From the NCBI RefSeq assembly GCF_900108095.1, contig NZ_FNWL01000002.1, positions 292,748-356,747 of the forward strand: a DNA stretch of 64,000 nt, given 5' to 3'. Each line of letters starts with the position of its first letter. Positions within the stretch are counted from its first letter, which is position 1. Under the pieces are notes generated by a model that saw only the letters and a list, made by a program, of their open reading frames with translations, was not told the DNA's origin and ran no database searches. This document shows, piece after piece, positions 1-9,754 of this stretch. Made by a program: the position numbers and the translations under genes. This DNA is from Natronorubrum sediminis (lineage in GTDB: Archaea; Halobacteriota; Halobacteria; Halobacteriales; Natrialbaceae).

Positions 1-110
1 ATCCGGGGTTCGACCTCTGGCTAAACACGGTTCCGGATCAGGGAAGCGAGGTCGTGCGAACGGAGGAGGCTCTGTTCGCAACCCTCGCTCCCCTCTCACT
101 GAGAGAGTGA
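1..110 (+). CDS. 3' end of a SPOUT-type RNA methyltransferase (partial)
   Basis: Only the last 35 residues are present, read from base 3 to a TGA ending four bases before rpl3. The visible tail includes NTVPDQGSEVVRTEEALFAT, which matches the SAM-binding knot end of the putative RNA uridine-N3 methyltransferase (DUF171/SPOUT) family. That family is known to sit just upstream of rpl3 in haloarchaea. The close spacing suggests it is the first or an early gene of the ribosomal transcript. Family assignment rests on this tail and on synteny alone. Confidence 0.7.
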   Translation, partial: PGFDLWLNTVPDQGSEVVRTEEALFATLAPLSLRE

Positions 111-114
111 TAGA

Positions 115-1134
115 ATGCCACAAGCAAATTCACCACGCAAAGGCTCACTCGGGTTCGGTCCGCGAGAGCGTGCGACCAGCGAGGTCCCACGCTTTAACTC
201 GTGGCCGGACGACGACGGACAGCCGACGCTCCAGGGCTTCGCGGGCTACAAGGCCGGCATGACCCACGTCGTAATGGTCGACGACAAAGCGAACTCGCCG
301 ACCGAAGGGATGGAAGAGACCGTCCCCGTTACGATCGTGGAGACGCCGCCAATGCGCGCTGTTGCACTGCGAGCGTACGAAGAGACGCCATACGGCATGC
401 AGCCGGTCACCGAGGTCTGGACCGACGAGTTCGTTTCCGAACTCGATCGCGTTCTGGACATTCCCGGTGATGACTACGACGCCACCGCCGCCGAAGACGA
501 TCTTCGCGGCCACCTCGAGGAGGGGCGCGTCGACGACGTTCGCGTCATCACGCACACGGTTCCGGGGGACATTCCCTCGATGCCGAAGAAGAAACCGGAC
601 GTGATGGAAACGCGAGTCGGCGGCGGCTCCCTCGAGGATCGCGTCGAATTCGCCCTCGAGACCGTCGCTGACGGCGGCGAGCACGTCATGAACGACGTGT
701 TCCGCGCCGGCGAGTACGTCGACGCAAGCGGCGTCACGAAAGGGAAAGGGACCCAAGGCCCAGTCAAACGCTGGGGCGTCCAGAAACGAAAGGGCAAGCA
801 CGCCCGGCAGGGATGGCGCCGCCGCATCGGGAACCTTGGTCCCTGGAATCCGTCCCGCGTTCGGTCGACGGTCCCCCAGCAGGGTCAGACCGGTTACCAC
901 CAGCGGACGGAACTGAACAAACGCCTCGTCGACATCGGCGACGGCGCAGACGCGACGGTCGACGGTGGCTTCGTCAACTACGGCGAAGTCGACGGACCGC
1001 ACGCGCTGATCAAGGGCTCGCTCCCCGGGCCAAACAAGCGTCTCGTACGCTTCCGCCCGGCGATCCGACCCGGAGACCAGCCGCGCCTCGATCCCGAGGT
1101 TCGCTACGTCTCCACCGAATCTAACCAGGGATAA
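115..1134 (+). CDS. rpl3: Large subunit ribosomal protein L3 (uL3)
   Basis: Binds the 3' domain of 23S rRNA and is needed early in large-subunit assembly. The 339-residue length is normal for archaea, which are longer than bacterial L3. The N-terminus has the archaeal PRKGSLGFGPR signature, and the basic loop reaching the peptidyl transferase centre is visible around residues 208-245 (VTKGKGTQGPVKRWGVQKRK). ATG is chosen because it gives this conserved N-terminus. It is followed three bases later by rpl4. Surface-acidic composition is typical of halophiles. Confidence 0.98.
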   Translation: MPQANSPRKGSLGFGPRERATSEVPRFNSWPDDDGQPTLQGFAGYKAGMTHVVMVDDKANSPTEGMEETVPVTIVETPPMRAVALRAYEETPYGMQPVTEVWTDEFVSELDRVLDIPGDDYDATAAEDDLRGHLEEGRVDDVRVITHTVPGDIPSMPKKKPDVMETRVGGGSLEDRVEFALETVADGGEHVMNDVFRAGEYVDASGVTKGKGTQGPVKRWGVQKRKGKHARQGWRRRIGNLGPWNPSRVRSTVPQQGQTGYHQRTELNKRLVDIGDGADATVDGGFVNYGEVDGPHALIKGSLPGPNKRLVRFRPAIRPGDQPRLDPEVRYVSTESNQG

Positions 1135-1137
1135 CAC

Positions 1138-1890
1138 ATGGACGCAACAGTACGAGACCTGGACGGCGACGACGCGGGCTCGGTCGAGCTCCCGGCGGTC
1201 TTCGAGACGAACTACCGCCCGGACTTGATCGCGCGCGCCGTCAACGTCTCCCAGGCAAACCGAAAACAGGCCTACGGTGCCGACGAGTTCGCCGGCAAGC
1301 GAACGCCCGCGGAATCGTTCGGTAGCGGCCGCGGTATGGCCCACGTCCCACGCCAGGACGGACGCGCACGACGCGTCCCTCAGGCTGTCAAAGGACGAAA
1401 GGCACACCCGCCAAAGGCCGAGAAAGACCAGACCGAATCGATCAACACGAAAGCAAAGAAGCTGGCCGTCCGCAGCGCCATCGCGGCAACGACGGACGCA
1501 GAACTCGTCGCAGAGCGCGGTCACGCGTTCGACGAGGACGCCGAGCTTCCGGTCGTCGTCGACGACGAATTCGAAGACCTCCAGAAGACGTCCGAGGTCG
1601 TCGAATTCCTCGAGGCAGCGGGCCTCGCAGACGATATCGAACGCGCTGACGACGGTCGAAACGTCCGCTCGGGTCGCGGAAAGACCCGTGGACGCAAGTA
1701 CCAGACGCCGAAGTCGATCCTCTTCGTCACCTCGAGCGAAACCGGCCCATCCCGTGCGGCACGGAACCTCGCTGGTGCCGACGTGGCGACCGCTGCAGAG
1801 GTCAACGCAGAGGACCTCGCACCCGGCACACAGGCCGGCAGATTGACCGTCTGGACCGAAAGCGCACTCGAGGAGGTGGCTGACCGATGA
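1138..1890 (+). CDS. rpl4: Large subunit ribosomal protein L4 (uL4)
   Basis: Primary 23S rRNA-binding protein whose extended loop lines the exit tunnel. The archaeal form is recognised from VNVSQANRKQAYGADEFAGK near residues 35-55 and the GRGMAHVPR tunnel-loop segment. The C-terminal half (GRGKTRGRKYQTPKS) is basic. The 250-residue length fits haloarchaeal L4. The stop codon overlaps the start of rpl23 (ATGA), which implies translational coupling. Nothing abnormal is visible. Confidence 0.98.
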   Translation: MDATVRDLDGDDAGSVELPAVFETNYRPDLIARAVNVSQANRKQAYGADEFAGKRTPAESFGSGRGMAHVPRQDGRARRVPQAVKGRKAHPPKAEKDQTESINTKAKKLAVRSAIAATTDAELVAERGHAFDEDAELPVVVDDEFEDLQKTSEVVEFLEAAGLADDIERADDGRNVRSGRGKTRGRKYQTPKSILFVTSSETGPSRAARNLAGADVATAAEVNAEDLAPGTQAGRLTVWTESALEEVADR

Positions 1891-2141
1891 GTACGATTAT
1901 CGATCACCCACTGGTCACCGAGAAGGCGATGAACGACATGGACTTCGAGAACAAGCTCCAGTTCGTTTGTAACCCCGACGCGACCAAACCCGAGATCCGG
2001 GAGGTCGTCGAGGAGCGCTTCGAAGTTGCAGTCGACGACATCAACACGCAACTAACGATGAAGGGCAAGAAGAAAGCGATCATCAAACTCTCCGAGGACG
2101 ACGACGCACAGGAAGTCGCCTCGAGAATTGGGGTGTTCTGA
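1887..2141 (+). CDS. rpl23: Large subunit ribosomal protein L23 (uL23)
   Basis: Sits at the peptide exit tunnel mouth, where it docks signal recognition particle and SecYEG. The 84-residue length matches archaeal L23. It begins with the IIDHPLVTEKAMNDMD signature seen across the family. It lacks the bacterial tunnel-reaching beta-hairpin, as usual in archaea. Start overlaps the rpl4 stop and the next gene begins two bases after its TGA. Confidence 0.97.
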   Translation: MSTIIDHPLVTEKAMNDMDFENKLQFVCNPDATKPEIREVVEERFEVAVDDINTQLTMKGKKKAIIKLSEDDDAQEVASRIGVF

Positions 2142-2143
2142 GA

Positions 2144-2866
2144 ATGGGACGACGTATTCTCGGACAACGACGTGGTCGCGGTACCTCTACGTTCCGCGCT
2201 CCGTCACACCGATACAAGGCGAAGCTCGATCACAAGCAGACCGAGGACGACGACATCGTTCGCGGAACGGTCGTCGACATCGAACACGACCCGGCCCGCT
2301 CTGCGCCAGTCGCAGCCATCGAGTTCGAGGACGGCGAACAGCGCCTCGTCCTCGCACCCGAGGGAATTAGCGTCGGCGAAGAGATCCAGGTCGGTGTCTC
2401 GGCTGAAATCAAGCCGGGTAACACGATGCCACTCGCAGAGATCCCGGAAGGGGTCCCAGTCTGTAACATCGAAGCCAACCAGGGCGACGGTGGCAAGTTC
2501 GCGCGCGCATCCGGTGTCAACGCGGACCTGATCACCCACGACCGCAACGCGGCGGTCGTCCAGCTTCCAAGCGGCGAGGTCAAGCGCCTCGATCCGCAGT
2601 GTCGTGCAACCATCGGCGTCGTCGCCGGCGGTGGCCGCACTGAGAAGCCGATGGTCAAAGCAGGGAACAAGTATCACAAGATGAAAGCACGGGGCTCCAA
2701 ATGGCCTCGCGTCCGTGGTGTCGCGATGAACGCCGTCGACCACCCATTCGGTGGCGGTGGCCGACAGCACCCGGGCAAACCCAAGTCCGTCTCGCGGGAC
2801 GCCCCGCCGGGACGGAAGGTGGGTGACATCTCCTCGCGTCGTACCGGCCGAGGTGGAGACAAATGA
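2144..2866 (+). CDS. rpl2: Large subunit ribosomal protein L2 (uL2)
   Basis: Binds domain IV of 23S rRNA near the peptidyl transferase centre and bridges the subunits. The archaeal N-terminus [14 protein letters not shown] is present. The highly conserved [15 protein letters not shown] motif lies near residues 190-204 and contains the histidine implicated in subunit joining and catalysis. At 240 residues it has the usual archaeal length. The stop codon overlaps rps19 (ATGA). Confidence 0.98.
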   Translation: MGRRILGQRRGRGTSTFRAPSHRYKAKLDHKQTEDDDIVRGTVVDIEHDPARSAPVAAIEFEDGEQRLVLAPEGISVGEEIQVGVSAEIKPGNTMPLAEIPEGVPVCNIEANQGDGGKFARASGVNADLITHDRNAAVVQLPSGEVKRLDPQCRATIGVVAGGGRTEKPMVKAGNKYHKMKARGSKWPRVRGVAMNAVDHPFGGGGRQHPGKPKSVSRDAPPGRKVGDISSRRTGRGGDK

Positions 2867-3285
2867 GCCAGGAGTACAGAACCGGCCGCGAAGGTGAGTT
2901 CACCTACCGTGGCCACACGCTCGAGGAACTGCAGGATCTGGAACTCGAGGAAGTTGCAGAACTGCTACCCGCTCGCAAGCGGCGAAGCATCGAACGCGGT
3001 CTCTCCGTCGAGAAACAGAAATTGCTCGAGGAAGCCCGCGAGAAAGACGAGGAGCAGACGGCGAACGCGCCGATCCGAACGCACCTGCGGGATATGCCGA
3101 TCCTGCCGGAGTTCGTCGACCTCACCTTCGAGGTCTACAACGGACAGTCGTTCGAGCGCGTCCGCGTCGAACCCGAGATGATCGGACACTATCTCGGCGA
3201 GTTCCGCCTCACCCGCACGTCCGTCGAGCACGGACAGGCAGGTATCGGTGCAACTCGTTCCTCGAAGTTCGTCCCACTGAAGTGA
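2863..3285 (+). CDS. rps19: Small subunit ribosomal protein S19 (uS19)
   Basis: Head protein of the 30S subunit, paired with S13 near the decoding site. The core is seen in [20 protein letters not shown] and [20 protein letters not shown]. An archaeal/eukaryotic-type N-terminal extension of about 60 residues is rich in Glu/Leu/Lys ([20 protein letters not shown]). Length is 140 residues. Seven bases separate its TGA from rpl22. Confidence 0.97.
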   Translation: MSQEYRTGREGEFTYRGHTLEELQDLELEEVAELLPARKRRSIERGLSVEKQKLLEEAREKDEEQTANAPIRTHLRDMPILPEFVDLTFEVYNGQSFERVRVEPEMIGHYLGEFRLTRTSVEHGQAGIGATRSSKFVPLK

Positions 3286-3292
3286 TCATCGT

Positions 3293-3772
3293 ATGGGAAT
3301 CAACTACTCAGTCGACGCCGATCCCGACTCCACCGCGAAAGCGATGCTTCGGGAGCGTCACATGAGCCACAAGCACAGCAAAGAGGTCGCACGCGAACTG
3401 AAGGGCAAAACTGTCGCCGACGCACAGGCGTACCTTCAGGACGTCATCGACGAAGAGCAGTCGGTTCCGTTTAAGTCCCACAACACCGGTGCGGGTCACC
3501 GCTCCGACATCGACGGCTGGGACGCCGGCAAGTACCCCGAGAAGGTCTCGGGCGAATTCCTCGACTTGCTCGAGAACGTCGCGGCGAACGCAGACCACCA
3601 GGGCTTCGACGGCGAGACGATGGAAATCGTCCATATCGCAGCCCACAAGGTCGGCGAATCGGTCGGCCGCAAACCCCGTGCGATGGGGCGAGCGTCCGCC
3701 TGGAACACGCCGCAGGTCGACGTTGAGATCGTTGTCGAGGAGACCGACGAAACATCGGAGGACGATAACTAA
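3293..3772 (+). CDS. rpl22: Large subunit ribosomal protein L22 (uL22)
   Basis: Contacts all six 23S rRNA domains and forms part of the exit tunnel wall. Archaeal features are the [18 protein letters not shown] start and the [19 protein letters not shown] segment. The C-terminal [21 protein letters not shown] is the tunnel-hairpin region. At 159 residues the length is normal for haloarchaea, and the last residues are an acidic tail. The TAA overlaps the ATG of rps3 (TAATG). Confidence 0.97.
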   Translation: MGINYSVDADPDSTAKAMLRERHMSHKHSKEVARELKGKTVADAQAYLQDVIDEEQSVPFKSHNTGAGHRSDIDGWDAGKYPEKVSGEFLDLLENVAANADHQGFDGETMEIVHIAAHKVGESVGRKPRAMGRASAWNTPQVDVEIVVEETDETSEDDN

Positions 3773-4728
3773 TGGCTGACGAACACCAATTCATCGAAAA
3801 TGGCCTTCAGCGGTCCCAAATCGACGAGTTCTTCCAGGAAGAACTCGGCCGCGCAGGCTACGGCGGTATGGACGTCGCCAAGACGCCGATGGGTACGCAA
3901 ATCGTCCTCAAGGCCGAAAAGCCCGGGATGGTCATCGGAAAAGGCGGCGAGAACATCCGGAAGGTCACGACGGCACTCGAGGAGAAGTTCAACCTTGAGG
4001 ACCCACAGATCGACGTGCAAGAGGTCGAAGAACCCGACCTGAACGCACGAATCGTCGCCGACCGACTGGCCAACGCACTCGAGCGTGGCTGGTACTTCCG
4101 GAAGGCCGGTCACACGACGATCGACCGGATCATGGAAGCCGGCGCACTCGGTGCGGAAATCGTCCTCTCCGGGAAGGTCACGGGTGCACGCTCACGCGTG
4201 GAGAAGTTCAACCGTGGCTACATCAAGCACAACGGCGAACCCGCCGAAGAGGTCGTCGACCACGGACAGGGCGTCGCCGTCATGAAACTCGGAACCATCG
4301 GGGTCAACGTCAAGATCATCCCGCCAGGTGCCGAGTTGCCCGACGACTTCGGTGTCCACGAAGATCTGGATCCCGAAGAGATCGTTCCAGACGCCGTCGA
4401 AGCCAACGAGGCCGAGGGTGTCGAGGAACTGCTCGAGGGCGAACCTGAGGAGGCAGAAGCCGCCGAATCCGGCGCAGAAGCGCCTGCTGAGGACGCTGTC
4501 GAGACCGAACCAGAACTCGAGGAAGAAGACGTCGAAGAGGTCATCGAGGCGGAAGTCGAGGCCGACGAGGAAGAAGTCGAGATCCCCGACGAGTCGCCGA
4601 TCGAAGACGACCTCGACGAACTCGAGGAAGACGTCGAAGCAGAAGCCGAAGAACTCGTCGCAGAGATGGACGAGGAGGAAGCGGACGACGCGGACGATGC
4701 CGAGGAAGACGAGGGAGGTGACGCCTGA
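3772..4728 (+). CDS. rps3: Small subunit ribosomal protein S3 (uS3) with long acidic tail
   Basis: Part of the mRNA entry tunnel of the 30S head. The N-terminal KH domain shows [14 protein letters not shown] near residues 44-57, followed by the S3 C-terminal domain to about residue 200 ([18 protein letters not shown]). The remaining ~110 residues are almost entirely Glu, Asp, Ala and Val. Many haloarchaeal S3 proteins carry such a tail, but this one is about a third of the protein. Its 3' end overlaps rpl29 by one base. Confidence 0.97.
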   Translation: MADEHQFIENGLQRSQIDEFFQEELGRAGYGGMDVAKTPMGTQIVLKAEKPGMVIGKGGENIRKVTTALEEKFNLEDPQIDVQEVEEPDLNARIVADRLANALERGWYFRKAGHTTIDRIMEAGALGAEIVLSGKVTGARSRVEKFNRGYIKHNGEPAEEVVDHGQGVAVMKLGTIGVNVKIIPPGAELPDDFGVHEDLDPEEIVPDAVEANEAEGVEELLEGEPEEAEAAESGAEAPAEDAVETEPELEEEDVEEVIEAEVEADEEEVEIPDESPIEDDLDELEEDVEAEAEELVAEMDEEEADDADDAEEDEGGDA

Positions 4729-4943
4729 TGGCGATTCTCCACGTCGAAGAAGTTCGCGACATGACGCCTGCAGAACGCGAAGAAGAACTCGAAGAACTCG
4801 AGACGGAGCTGTTGAACCAGAAATCCGTTCTCGCAGCCGGTGGTGCCCCGGAGAACCCGGGACGCATCGGTGAGCTGAGCCGGACGATCGCGCGGGTCAA
4901 GACGATCCAGCGAGAAGAAGGCGATCTCGAGGAAGACGAGTAA
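4728..4943 (+). CDS. rpl29: Large subunit ribosomal protein L29 (uL29)
   Basis: Small helical protein at the exit tunnel rim, neighbour of L23. The 71 residues form a helical hairpin; the archaeal family signature is [20 protein letters not shown] near the start and [19 protein letters not shown] in the second helix. Its ATG overlaps the final base of the rps3 stop. Eight bases separate it from rnp1. Confidence 0.96.
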   Translation: MAILHVEEVRDMTPAEREEELEELETELLNQKSVLAAGGAPENPGRIGELSRTIARVKTIQREEGDLEEDE

Positions 4944-4951
4944 GAACAACG

Positions 4952-5398
4952 ATGGCACTGACACCCGAAACGCTCCCACGGCACGAACTCAACGGACTTC
5001 CCGTCCGCGTCGTCGAGAGTGACGACGCCAGCCGGGAGGGAATCGAAGGCCGAGTCGTCATCGAGACGACGAACACGCTTTCGATCGAAGTTCGTGACGA
5101 TGGCGAGTCTCGGGTGTTGCGGGTGCCAAAATCGGGCTCAGTATTCGAGTTCGCGATCACAGATGAAGCCGCCGAGGACGCGAAGTCCTCGGGGACTGCG
5201 TCCAAACTGGCCGACACCCAACCCGGCTCTGCCGATAAAACGGACGAGTCGGACCGAGCCGACGGCGACGCCGTCGGCTGTGCTCGTATCAACGAGCACG
5301 CTGGCGAGGATGTAGCCTACGTTACGGTCGATGGATCGCGGTTGCTCTCACGACCCGCCCGACGCACGGAAACTAATGGTGACTCACCATGGCAATAG
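4952..5398 (+). CDS. rnp1: Ribonuclease P protein component 1 (Rpp29/Pop4 homologue)
   Basis: Protein subunit of the archaeal RNase P that trims tRNA 5' ends. The Sm-like fold is visible in two parts: ETLPRHELNGLPVRVVES...GIEGRVVIETTNTLSIEV and LRVPKSGSVFEFAI at residues 6-71, then AYVTVDGSRLLSRPARRTE at the C-terminus. Between them lies an insertion of roughly 55 residues, acidic and Ser/Thr-rich, so the protein is 148 residues against the usual ~95-130. Position between rpl29 and rps17 is the standard archaeal one. Its 3' end overlaps rps17 by 10 bases. Confidence 0.9.
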   Translation: MALTPETLPRHELNGLPVRVVESDDASREGIEGRVVIETTNTLSIEVRDDGESRVLRVPKSGSVFEFAITDEAAEDAKSSGTASKLADTQPGSADKTDESDRADGDAVGCARINEHAGEDVAYVTVDGSRLLSRPARRTETNGDSPWQ

Positions 5399-5832
5399 GA
5401 CTAGACGTTGAAACCCCTCCGGAACCAGAAAACCCGGAGGAATACGACTACGAGACGTGTCCGTTCTACGGCGAACTGCCCGTTCGAGGACAGACCCTCG
5501 AGGGACAGGTCGTCTCGACGGACATGGACAAGACCGTAGTCGTCGAGCGAGAGTACGATGTGGCGGTACCCAAATACGACCGCCTCATGAAACGCCGCTC
5601 GCGCATCCCGGCACACGTTCCGGGCGTGCTCGAGCCGCTCTCGGTCGGTGACACGGTCACGATCGCAGAGACCCGACCACTGTCGAAGACGAAATCGCAC
5701 GTGGTCGTCGAAGTAACTGAAGAAGCGACTGCCGAAGACGTGGCAGCGCTCACCGGCGAAACCGAGCCGGACCCACAGCTGTCCGCCGAAGACCTCGGCG
5801 GCGACGACGCTGAAGACGAAGGTGATGCCTAA
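5389..5832 (+). CDS. rps17: Small subunit ribosomal protein S17 (uS17)
   Basis: OB-fold protein binding the 5' domain of 16S rRNA. The archaeal N-terminal extension ([20 protein letters not shown]) precedes the core with [20 protein letters not shown] and [14 protein letters not shown]. The last ~35 residues are an acidic tail. At 147 residues it is longer than many archaeal S17 (about 110) because of both extensions. The start lies inside the end of rnp1; the TAA overlaps the rpl14 start. Confidence 0.96.
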   Translation: MAIGLDVETPPEPENPEEYDYETCPFYGELPVRGQTLEGQVVSTDMDKTVVVEREYDVAVPKYDRLMKRRSRIPAHVPGVLEPLSVGDTVTIAETRPLSKTKSHVVVEVTEEATAEDVAALTGETEPDPQLSAEDLGGDDAEDEGDA

Positions 5833-6230
5833 TGGAGGCAATGAAAGCCGACGTCACCCAGGGACTCAAGAAAGGGTCGCTGGTCACGTGTGCCGACAAC
5901 ACCGGCGCACGGGAGCTGAAAGTCATCAGCGTCGCGGGCTACCACGGCACCAAGAGCCGCCAGCCGAAGGCCGGCCTCGGTGACAAGGTGACCGTTTCGG
6001 TCACGAAAGGGACCCCCGAGATGCGCCGTCAGGTCCTCGAGGCAGTCATCGTTCGACAGCGGAAATCGATCCGCCGTCCGGACGGGACGCGCCTGAAGTT
6101 CGAGGACAACGCGGCGGTCATCATCGACGAGAACGAAGAGCCCCGCGGCACGGAGATCAAGGGGCCGATCGCCCGCGAAGTCGCAGAGCGCTTCGGAGCA
6201 ATCGCATCTACCGCGACGATGATCGTATAG
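5832..6230 (+). CDS. rpl14: Large subunit ribosomal protein L14 (uL14)
   Basis: Binds at the subunit interface and contacts 16S rRNA helix 14. Signatures are [20 protein letters not shown] and the [15 protein letters not shown]-terminus typical of archaea. Two starts are possible: the TAATG overlap used here, or a second ATG nine bases on (MKADVTQG), which is preceded by GGAGG only two bases away. The family N-terminus begins at MKAD in many archaea, so the true product may be three residues shorter. Confidence 0.96.
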   Translation: MEAMKADVTQGLKKGSLVTCADNTGARELKVISVAGYHGTKSRQPKAGLGDKVTVSVTKGTPEMRRQVLEAVIVRQRKSIRRPDGTRLKFEDNAAVIIDENEEPRGTEIKGPIAREVAERFGAIASTATMIV

Positions 6231-6233
6231 ACA

Positions 6234-6611
6234 ATGAGTAAACAACCACACAAACAGCGAACGCAGACGGAGCGTGCACCGCTGCACAAGCGACAGAAGC
6301 AGCTTCACGCGACGCTGTCCGACGAGCTCCGCGAGGAGTACGGTACCCGTCGAACCCGCGTCAACGCGGGCGACACGGTCGAGGTCATGCGTGGCGACCA
6401 CGCCGGCGAGGAGGCCGAAGTTCTCCGCGCCATCCTCGAGGATGGAACCATCCACGTCGAGGAGGTTACGGTGGAGACGGCAGATGGCGAAGAAGTGCCA
6501 CGGCCACTCGCTCCCTCGAACGTTCGTATCACGGAGCTCAATCTCGAGGACGAGCGTCGCGAAGCACGTCTCGAAGGCGACGCAGACGAAGCCGAAGGTG
6601 ATAGCGAATGA
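6234..6611 (+). CDS. rpl24: Large subunit ribosomal protein L24 (uL24)
   Basis: One of the first proteins to join the 50S subunit. The archaeal form begins with a basic stretch ([20 protein letters not shown]) followed by the KOW motif [20 protein letters not shown] near residues 44-63. The 125-residue length is normal, and the final 15 residues are acidic. The stop overlaps rps4e (ATGA). Confidence 0.96.
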   Translation: MSKQPHKQRTQTERAPLHKRQKQLHATLSDELREEYGTRRTRVNAGDTVEVMRGDHAGEEAEVLRAILEDGTIHVEEVTVETADGEEVPRPLAPSNVRITELNLEDERREARLEGDADEAEGDSE

Positions 6612-7357
6612 CGAAACACCAGAAACGACTGTCAGTGCCGAAGTCCTGGCCGGTCGAGCGCAAGACGGAGACCTTCACGGTCAAAGCCGGCGCAGGCCCA
6701 CACGGTAAGGACGGCGTCCCGCTCGTCGTCTTGCTGCGGGACGTACTCGGTTACGTCGACTCGAAGAAAGAAGCACGATACGCCCTTTCGGAGGACTCGA
6801 TCCTCATCAACGGGGAACCGATCAACGACGAACAGCGCCCGATCGGCATGTTCGACATCGTTGCCTTCCCCGGCCGAGAGGAGTACTACCGCGTCTTCCC
6901 AGACGAAGGCGGCCGCCTCGCGCTGACCGAAATCGACGAGGATGCCGCTGGTAGCCGTCTCGGAAAGATCGAGGGTAAACAGCAAGTTCCAGGCGGGGAC
7001 ACGCAGTTGACTCTCCACGACGGGACGAACGTCTTCGTCGACGACGAAACCGAGTACAACTCGAGTGACTCGATCGTCGTCGACAACGAGGACAAATCGA
7101 TCGTCGCTCACTTCCCGTTCGAAGAAGGGGCACTCGTGACGGCCGTTCGTGGCAACCACGGCGGCAAGATCGGTGAGATCGACGCAATCGATATCACGCC
7201 TGGAAGCGGTCCGAATACGGTCGGCGTCTCCACGGACGACGACGGATTCGAAACCATCCAGGAGTACGTCGTCGTCATCGACGAGAACTTCACGGACGAG
7301 GACTCGTCCTCGGAAGATGCAAGCGGTGAAACCGCGAGCACGGGTGATGCAGAATGA
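6608..7357 (+). CDS. rps4e: Small subunit ribosomal protein S4e (eS4)
   Basis: Archaeal/eukaryotic-specific 30S protein. It has the [20 protein letters not shown] start, an S4-type RNA-binding region ([20 protein letters not shown]), the central S4e domain and a C-terminal KOW element ([20 protein letters not shown]). Length 249 residues is normal; the extreme C-terminus is acidic and Ser-rich. Coupled to both neighbours by ATGA overlaps. Confidence 0.97.
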   Translation: MTKHQKRLSVPKSWPVERKTETFTVKAGAGPHGKDGVPLVVLLRDVLGYVDSKKEARYALSEDSILINGEPINDEQRPIGMFDIVAFPGREEYYRVFPDEGGRLALTEIDEDAAGSRLGKIEGKQQVPGGDTQLTLHDGTNVFVDDETEYNSSDSIVVDNEDKSIVAHFPFEEGALVTAVRGNHGGKIGEIDAIDITPGSGPNTVGVSTDDDGFETIQEYVVVIDENFTDEDSSSEDASGETASTGDAE

Positions 7358-7893
7358 GCGAAGCTGATGCCGGTGACTTCCACGAGATGCGCGAACCACG
7401 CGTCGAGAAAGTCGTCGCCCACATGGGCGTCGGACGTGGTGGCCGCGAACTCGGGAAAGCCGAAGACATCATCGAGGAGATTACGGGTCAACAGAGCGTC
7501 CGTACCCAGGCGAAACGAACCGAACCCGACTTCGGTATTCGCCAGGGCGACCCGATCGGCACGAAGGTCACCCTTCGTGGCGAGGACGCATACGAGTTCC
7601 TCGAGACCGCGATTCCAATCGCCAGCGTGTCTGCGAAGCAATTCGACGATACGGGCAACATCAGCTTCGGCATCGAGGAACACACCGAGTTCCCAAGCCA
7701 GGAGTACGACCCGAACGTCGGTATCTACGGACTCGACGTCACCGTCAACCTGGTTCGACCAGGATACCGCGTCGCCAAACGCGACAAGGCGAACCGATCG
7801 ATCCCGTCGAACCACCGACTCACCCCCGAGGACGCAATTTCGTTCCTTGAGGCGAATTTCGACGTGAGCGTGGAGGAATCAGACGATGAGTGA
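7354..7893 (+). CDS. rpl5: Large subunit ribosomal protein L5 (uL5)
   Basis: Binds 5S rRNA and helix 84 of 23S rRNA in the central protuberance. Motifs include [20 protein letters not shown] near the N-terminus and [20 protein letters not shown] in the middle, both archaeal L5 hallmarks. 179 residues is the expected size. The 3' end overlaps rps14 by 8 bases. Confidence 0.97.
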   Translation: MSEADAGDFHEMREPRVEKVVAHMGVGRGGRELGKAEDIIEEITGQQSVRTQAKRTEPDFGIRQGDPIGTKVTLRGEDAYEFLETAIPIASVSAKQFDDTGNISFGIEEHTEFPSQEYDPNVGIYGLDVTVNLVRPGYRVAKRDKANRSIPSNHRLTPEDAISFLEANFDVSVEESDDE

Positions 7894-8068
7894 AAGTGAA
7901 ACAGAAGCCGAGCGCACGGGCGAGCACGCCACGAAGCGTACCGGGCAGGACGAAGCCTGCCAGCGCTGTGGTCGCAAACAGGGGCTTGTCGGAAAGTACG
8001 ACATCAACCTCTGTCGACAGTGCTTCCGCGAAATCGCTCGCGACATGGGATTCAAGAAGTATCGATAA
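7886..8068 (+). CDS. rps14: Small subunit ribosomal protein S14, zinc-binding type (uS14)
   Basis: 30S head protein. The 60-residue product carries the zinc ligands C-x2-C (ACQRCGRKQ) and C-x2-C ([11 protein letters not shown]) and ends in GFKKYR, the archaeal S14 C-terminus. The N-terminal 20 residues are an acidic haloarchaeal extension. The start overlaps the end of rpl5, and rps8 follows after one base. Confidence 0.96.
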   Translation: MSESETEAERTGEHATKRTGQDEACQRCGRKQGLVGKYDINLCRQCFREIARDMGFKKYR

Positions 8069-8069
8069 C

Positions 8070-8462
8070 ATGACTGGAAACGACCCACTCAGCAACGCGC
8101 TCTCGGGACTCGACAACGCCGAAAGCGTGGGGCATCTCAGCCACGAGGTAACACCCGCCTCCAACGAGATCGGCAGCGTACTCGAGGTCTTCTACGACCG
8201 CGGGTACATCGACGGCTTCGAGTACGTCGACGACGGTAAAGCCGGTCAGTTTGAGGTCGAATTGAAAGGAGCGATCAACGACTGTGGCCCAGTCAAACCC
8301 CGCTACAGTGCCAGCGCTGAAGACTTCGAGAAGTGGGAGAAACGGTATCTCCCCGCTCGAGACTTCGGTGCACTCGTCGTGACGACGAGCAGTGGCATCA
8401 TGAGCCACTACGAGGCTCGTGAGCAGGGTATTGGGGGCCAGGTGATCGCATACGTCTACTAA
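8070..8462 (+). CDS. rps8: Small subunit ribosomal protein S8 (uS8)
   Basis: Central-domain 16S rRNA binder. The ATG chosen gives [18 protein letters not shown], which aligns with archaeal S8; the open frame extends upstream through rps14 but that part is not S8-like. The conserved C-terminal motif [20 protein letters not shown] is intact. 130 residues is the usual length. It starts one base after the rps14 stop. Confidence 0.97.
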   Translation: MTGNDPLSNALSGLDNAESVGHLSHEVTPASNEIGSVLEVFYDRGYIDGFEYVDDGKAGQFEVELKGAINDCGPVKPRYSASAEDFEKWEKRYLPARDFGALVVTTSSGIMSHYEAREQGIGGQVIAYVY

Positions 8463-8464
8463 CC

Positions 8465-8998
8465 ATGCGAGTCGAACTGGAAATCCCTGACAACGTAACC
8501 GTCGAGATCGACCACCTCGACGTGACCGTCGACGGCCCAGAAGGCAGCGTTACCCGCCGCCTCTGGTACCCCGACGTGACCGTCGAACTCGAAGACGAGA
8601 CTGTGGTAATCGAAAGTGACAACGAGGACGCGAAGACGAACGCGACCGTTGGCACGTTCGAGAGTCACATCAAGAACGCATTCCACGGCGTGGCCGAGGG
8701 CTGGGAGTACAAGATGGAAGTCTTCTACTCTCACTTCCCGATGCAGGTCCGCGCGGAAGGCGACGATGTCGTCATCGAGAACTTCCTCGGCGAAAAGGCA
8801 GCGCGACGTACGACTATCCACGGTGAAACCGACGTGTCCGTCGACGACGAGAGACTCGTCCTCTCCGGACCCAACAAGGAAGACGTCGGCCAAACGGCGG
8901 CCGACATCGAGCAACTGACACGCGTCAGTGGCAAGGACACCCGAGTCTTCCAAGACGGCGTCTACATCACCGAGAAACCCGCTAAAGGAGGTGCCTGA
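8465..8998 (+). CDS. rpl6: Large subunit ribosomal protein L6 (uL6)
   Basis: Located at the factor-binding region near the sarcin-ricin loop. Two L6 domains are visible; the N-terminal one includes VEIDHLDVTVDGPEGSVTR and the second contains EKAARRTTIHGETDVSVDDE and KEDVGQTAADIEQLTRV, followed by RVFQDGVYITEKP. 177 residues is normal for archaea. The gene is three bases from rpl32e. Confidence 0.97.
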   Translation: MRVELEIPDNVTVEIDHLDVTVDGPEGSVTRRLWYPDVTVELEDETVVIESDNEDAKTNATVGTFESHIKNAFHGVAEGWEYKMEVFYSHFPMQVRAEGDDVVIENFLGEKAARRTTIHGETDVSVDDERLVLSGPNKEDVGQTAADIEQLTRVSGKDTRVFQDGVYITEKPAKGGA

Positions 8999-9001
8999 TA
9001 G

Positions 9002-9754
9002 ATGGCAGACGACGATCCAGAAACTGAAGACACTGGGGCCGACCCAGACGAGCCACAGGAACTCGAGGACATCAGCGGTGTCGGCACGAGCAAGGCAGAC
9101 GCCCTGCAAGATGCCGGCTTCGAAACTATCGAGGACGTCAAAGAAGCAGACCAGGACGACCTCGCTGGGGCCGACGGTATCGGGAACGCACTTGCGGCCC
9201 GAATCAAAGCAGACGTCGGCGACCTCGAAGTTAGCGACGAAACCGACGCCGAAATCGAAGACGAAGACGTCGACGAAGACGCAGAATCCGTCGACGAGGA
9301 CGTCGAAACCGAACTGCAACCTCGCGGATTGACCGAGAAGACGCCGGAGCTCTCCGAGGAAGAATCGGAGTTGCTCGAACAGCGTCGAAGTGAGGGCAAA
9401 CCGCAGTTCAACCGACAGGACTACCACATGAAAAAGCGGACGCCGGAGTCCTGGCGACGCCCACGCGGACAGCTGTCCAAGCAACGAAAGGGCGTCAAAG
9501 GCAAAGGCCCGACCGTCGAGGCTGGCTTCCGAACGCCAACCGCAGTTCGTGGCAAGCACCCAAGCGGATTCGACGAGGTCTACGTCGAGAACCTCGACGA
9601 CCTCGAGGGCGTCGACGGCGACCGAGAGGCTGTTCGTATCTCCTCGTCGGTTGGTGGGCGCAAGCGCGAACGAATCGAAGAAGAAGCCGAGGAACAGGAC
9701 GTTCGCGTCCTGAACCCAACCTACGAAGAAGTAGAGGTGGATTCAAATGACTGA
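9002..9754 (+). CDS. rpl32e: Large subunit ribosomal protein L32e with N-terminal HhH domain (eL32)
   Basis: Archaeal/eukaryotic 50S protein. The L32e domain occupies roughly residues 120-250 ([40 protein letters not shown]). The first ~80 residues form a helix-hairpin-helix pair of the Rad51-like type ([33 protein letters not shown]), then an acidic linker. This fusion is known in haloarchaea, where 250 residues is close to the usual ~235-240. The 3' end overlaps rpl19e by 8 bases. Confidence 0.96.
   Translation: MADDDPETEDTGADPDEPQELEDISGVGTSKADALQDAGFETIEDVKEADQDDLAGADGIGNALAARIKADVGDLEVSDETDAEIEDEDVDEDAESVDEDVETELQPRGLTEKTPELSEEESELLEQRRSEGKPQFNRQDYHMKKRTPESWRRPRGQLSKQRKGVKGKGPTVEAGFRTPTAVRGKHPSGFDEVYVENLDDLEGVDGDREAVRISSSVGGRKRERIEEEAEEQDVRVLNPTYEEVEVDSND

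Noticed and set aside
145-1524. 459-codon antisense frame over rpl3/rpl4
   Set aside because: Composition (many Arg, Val, Cys) and complete overlap with ribosomal genes mark it as a shadow.
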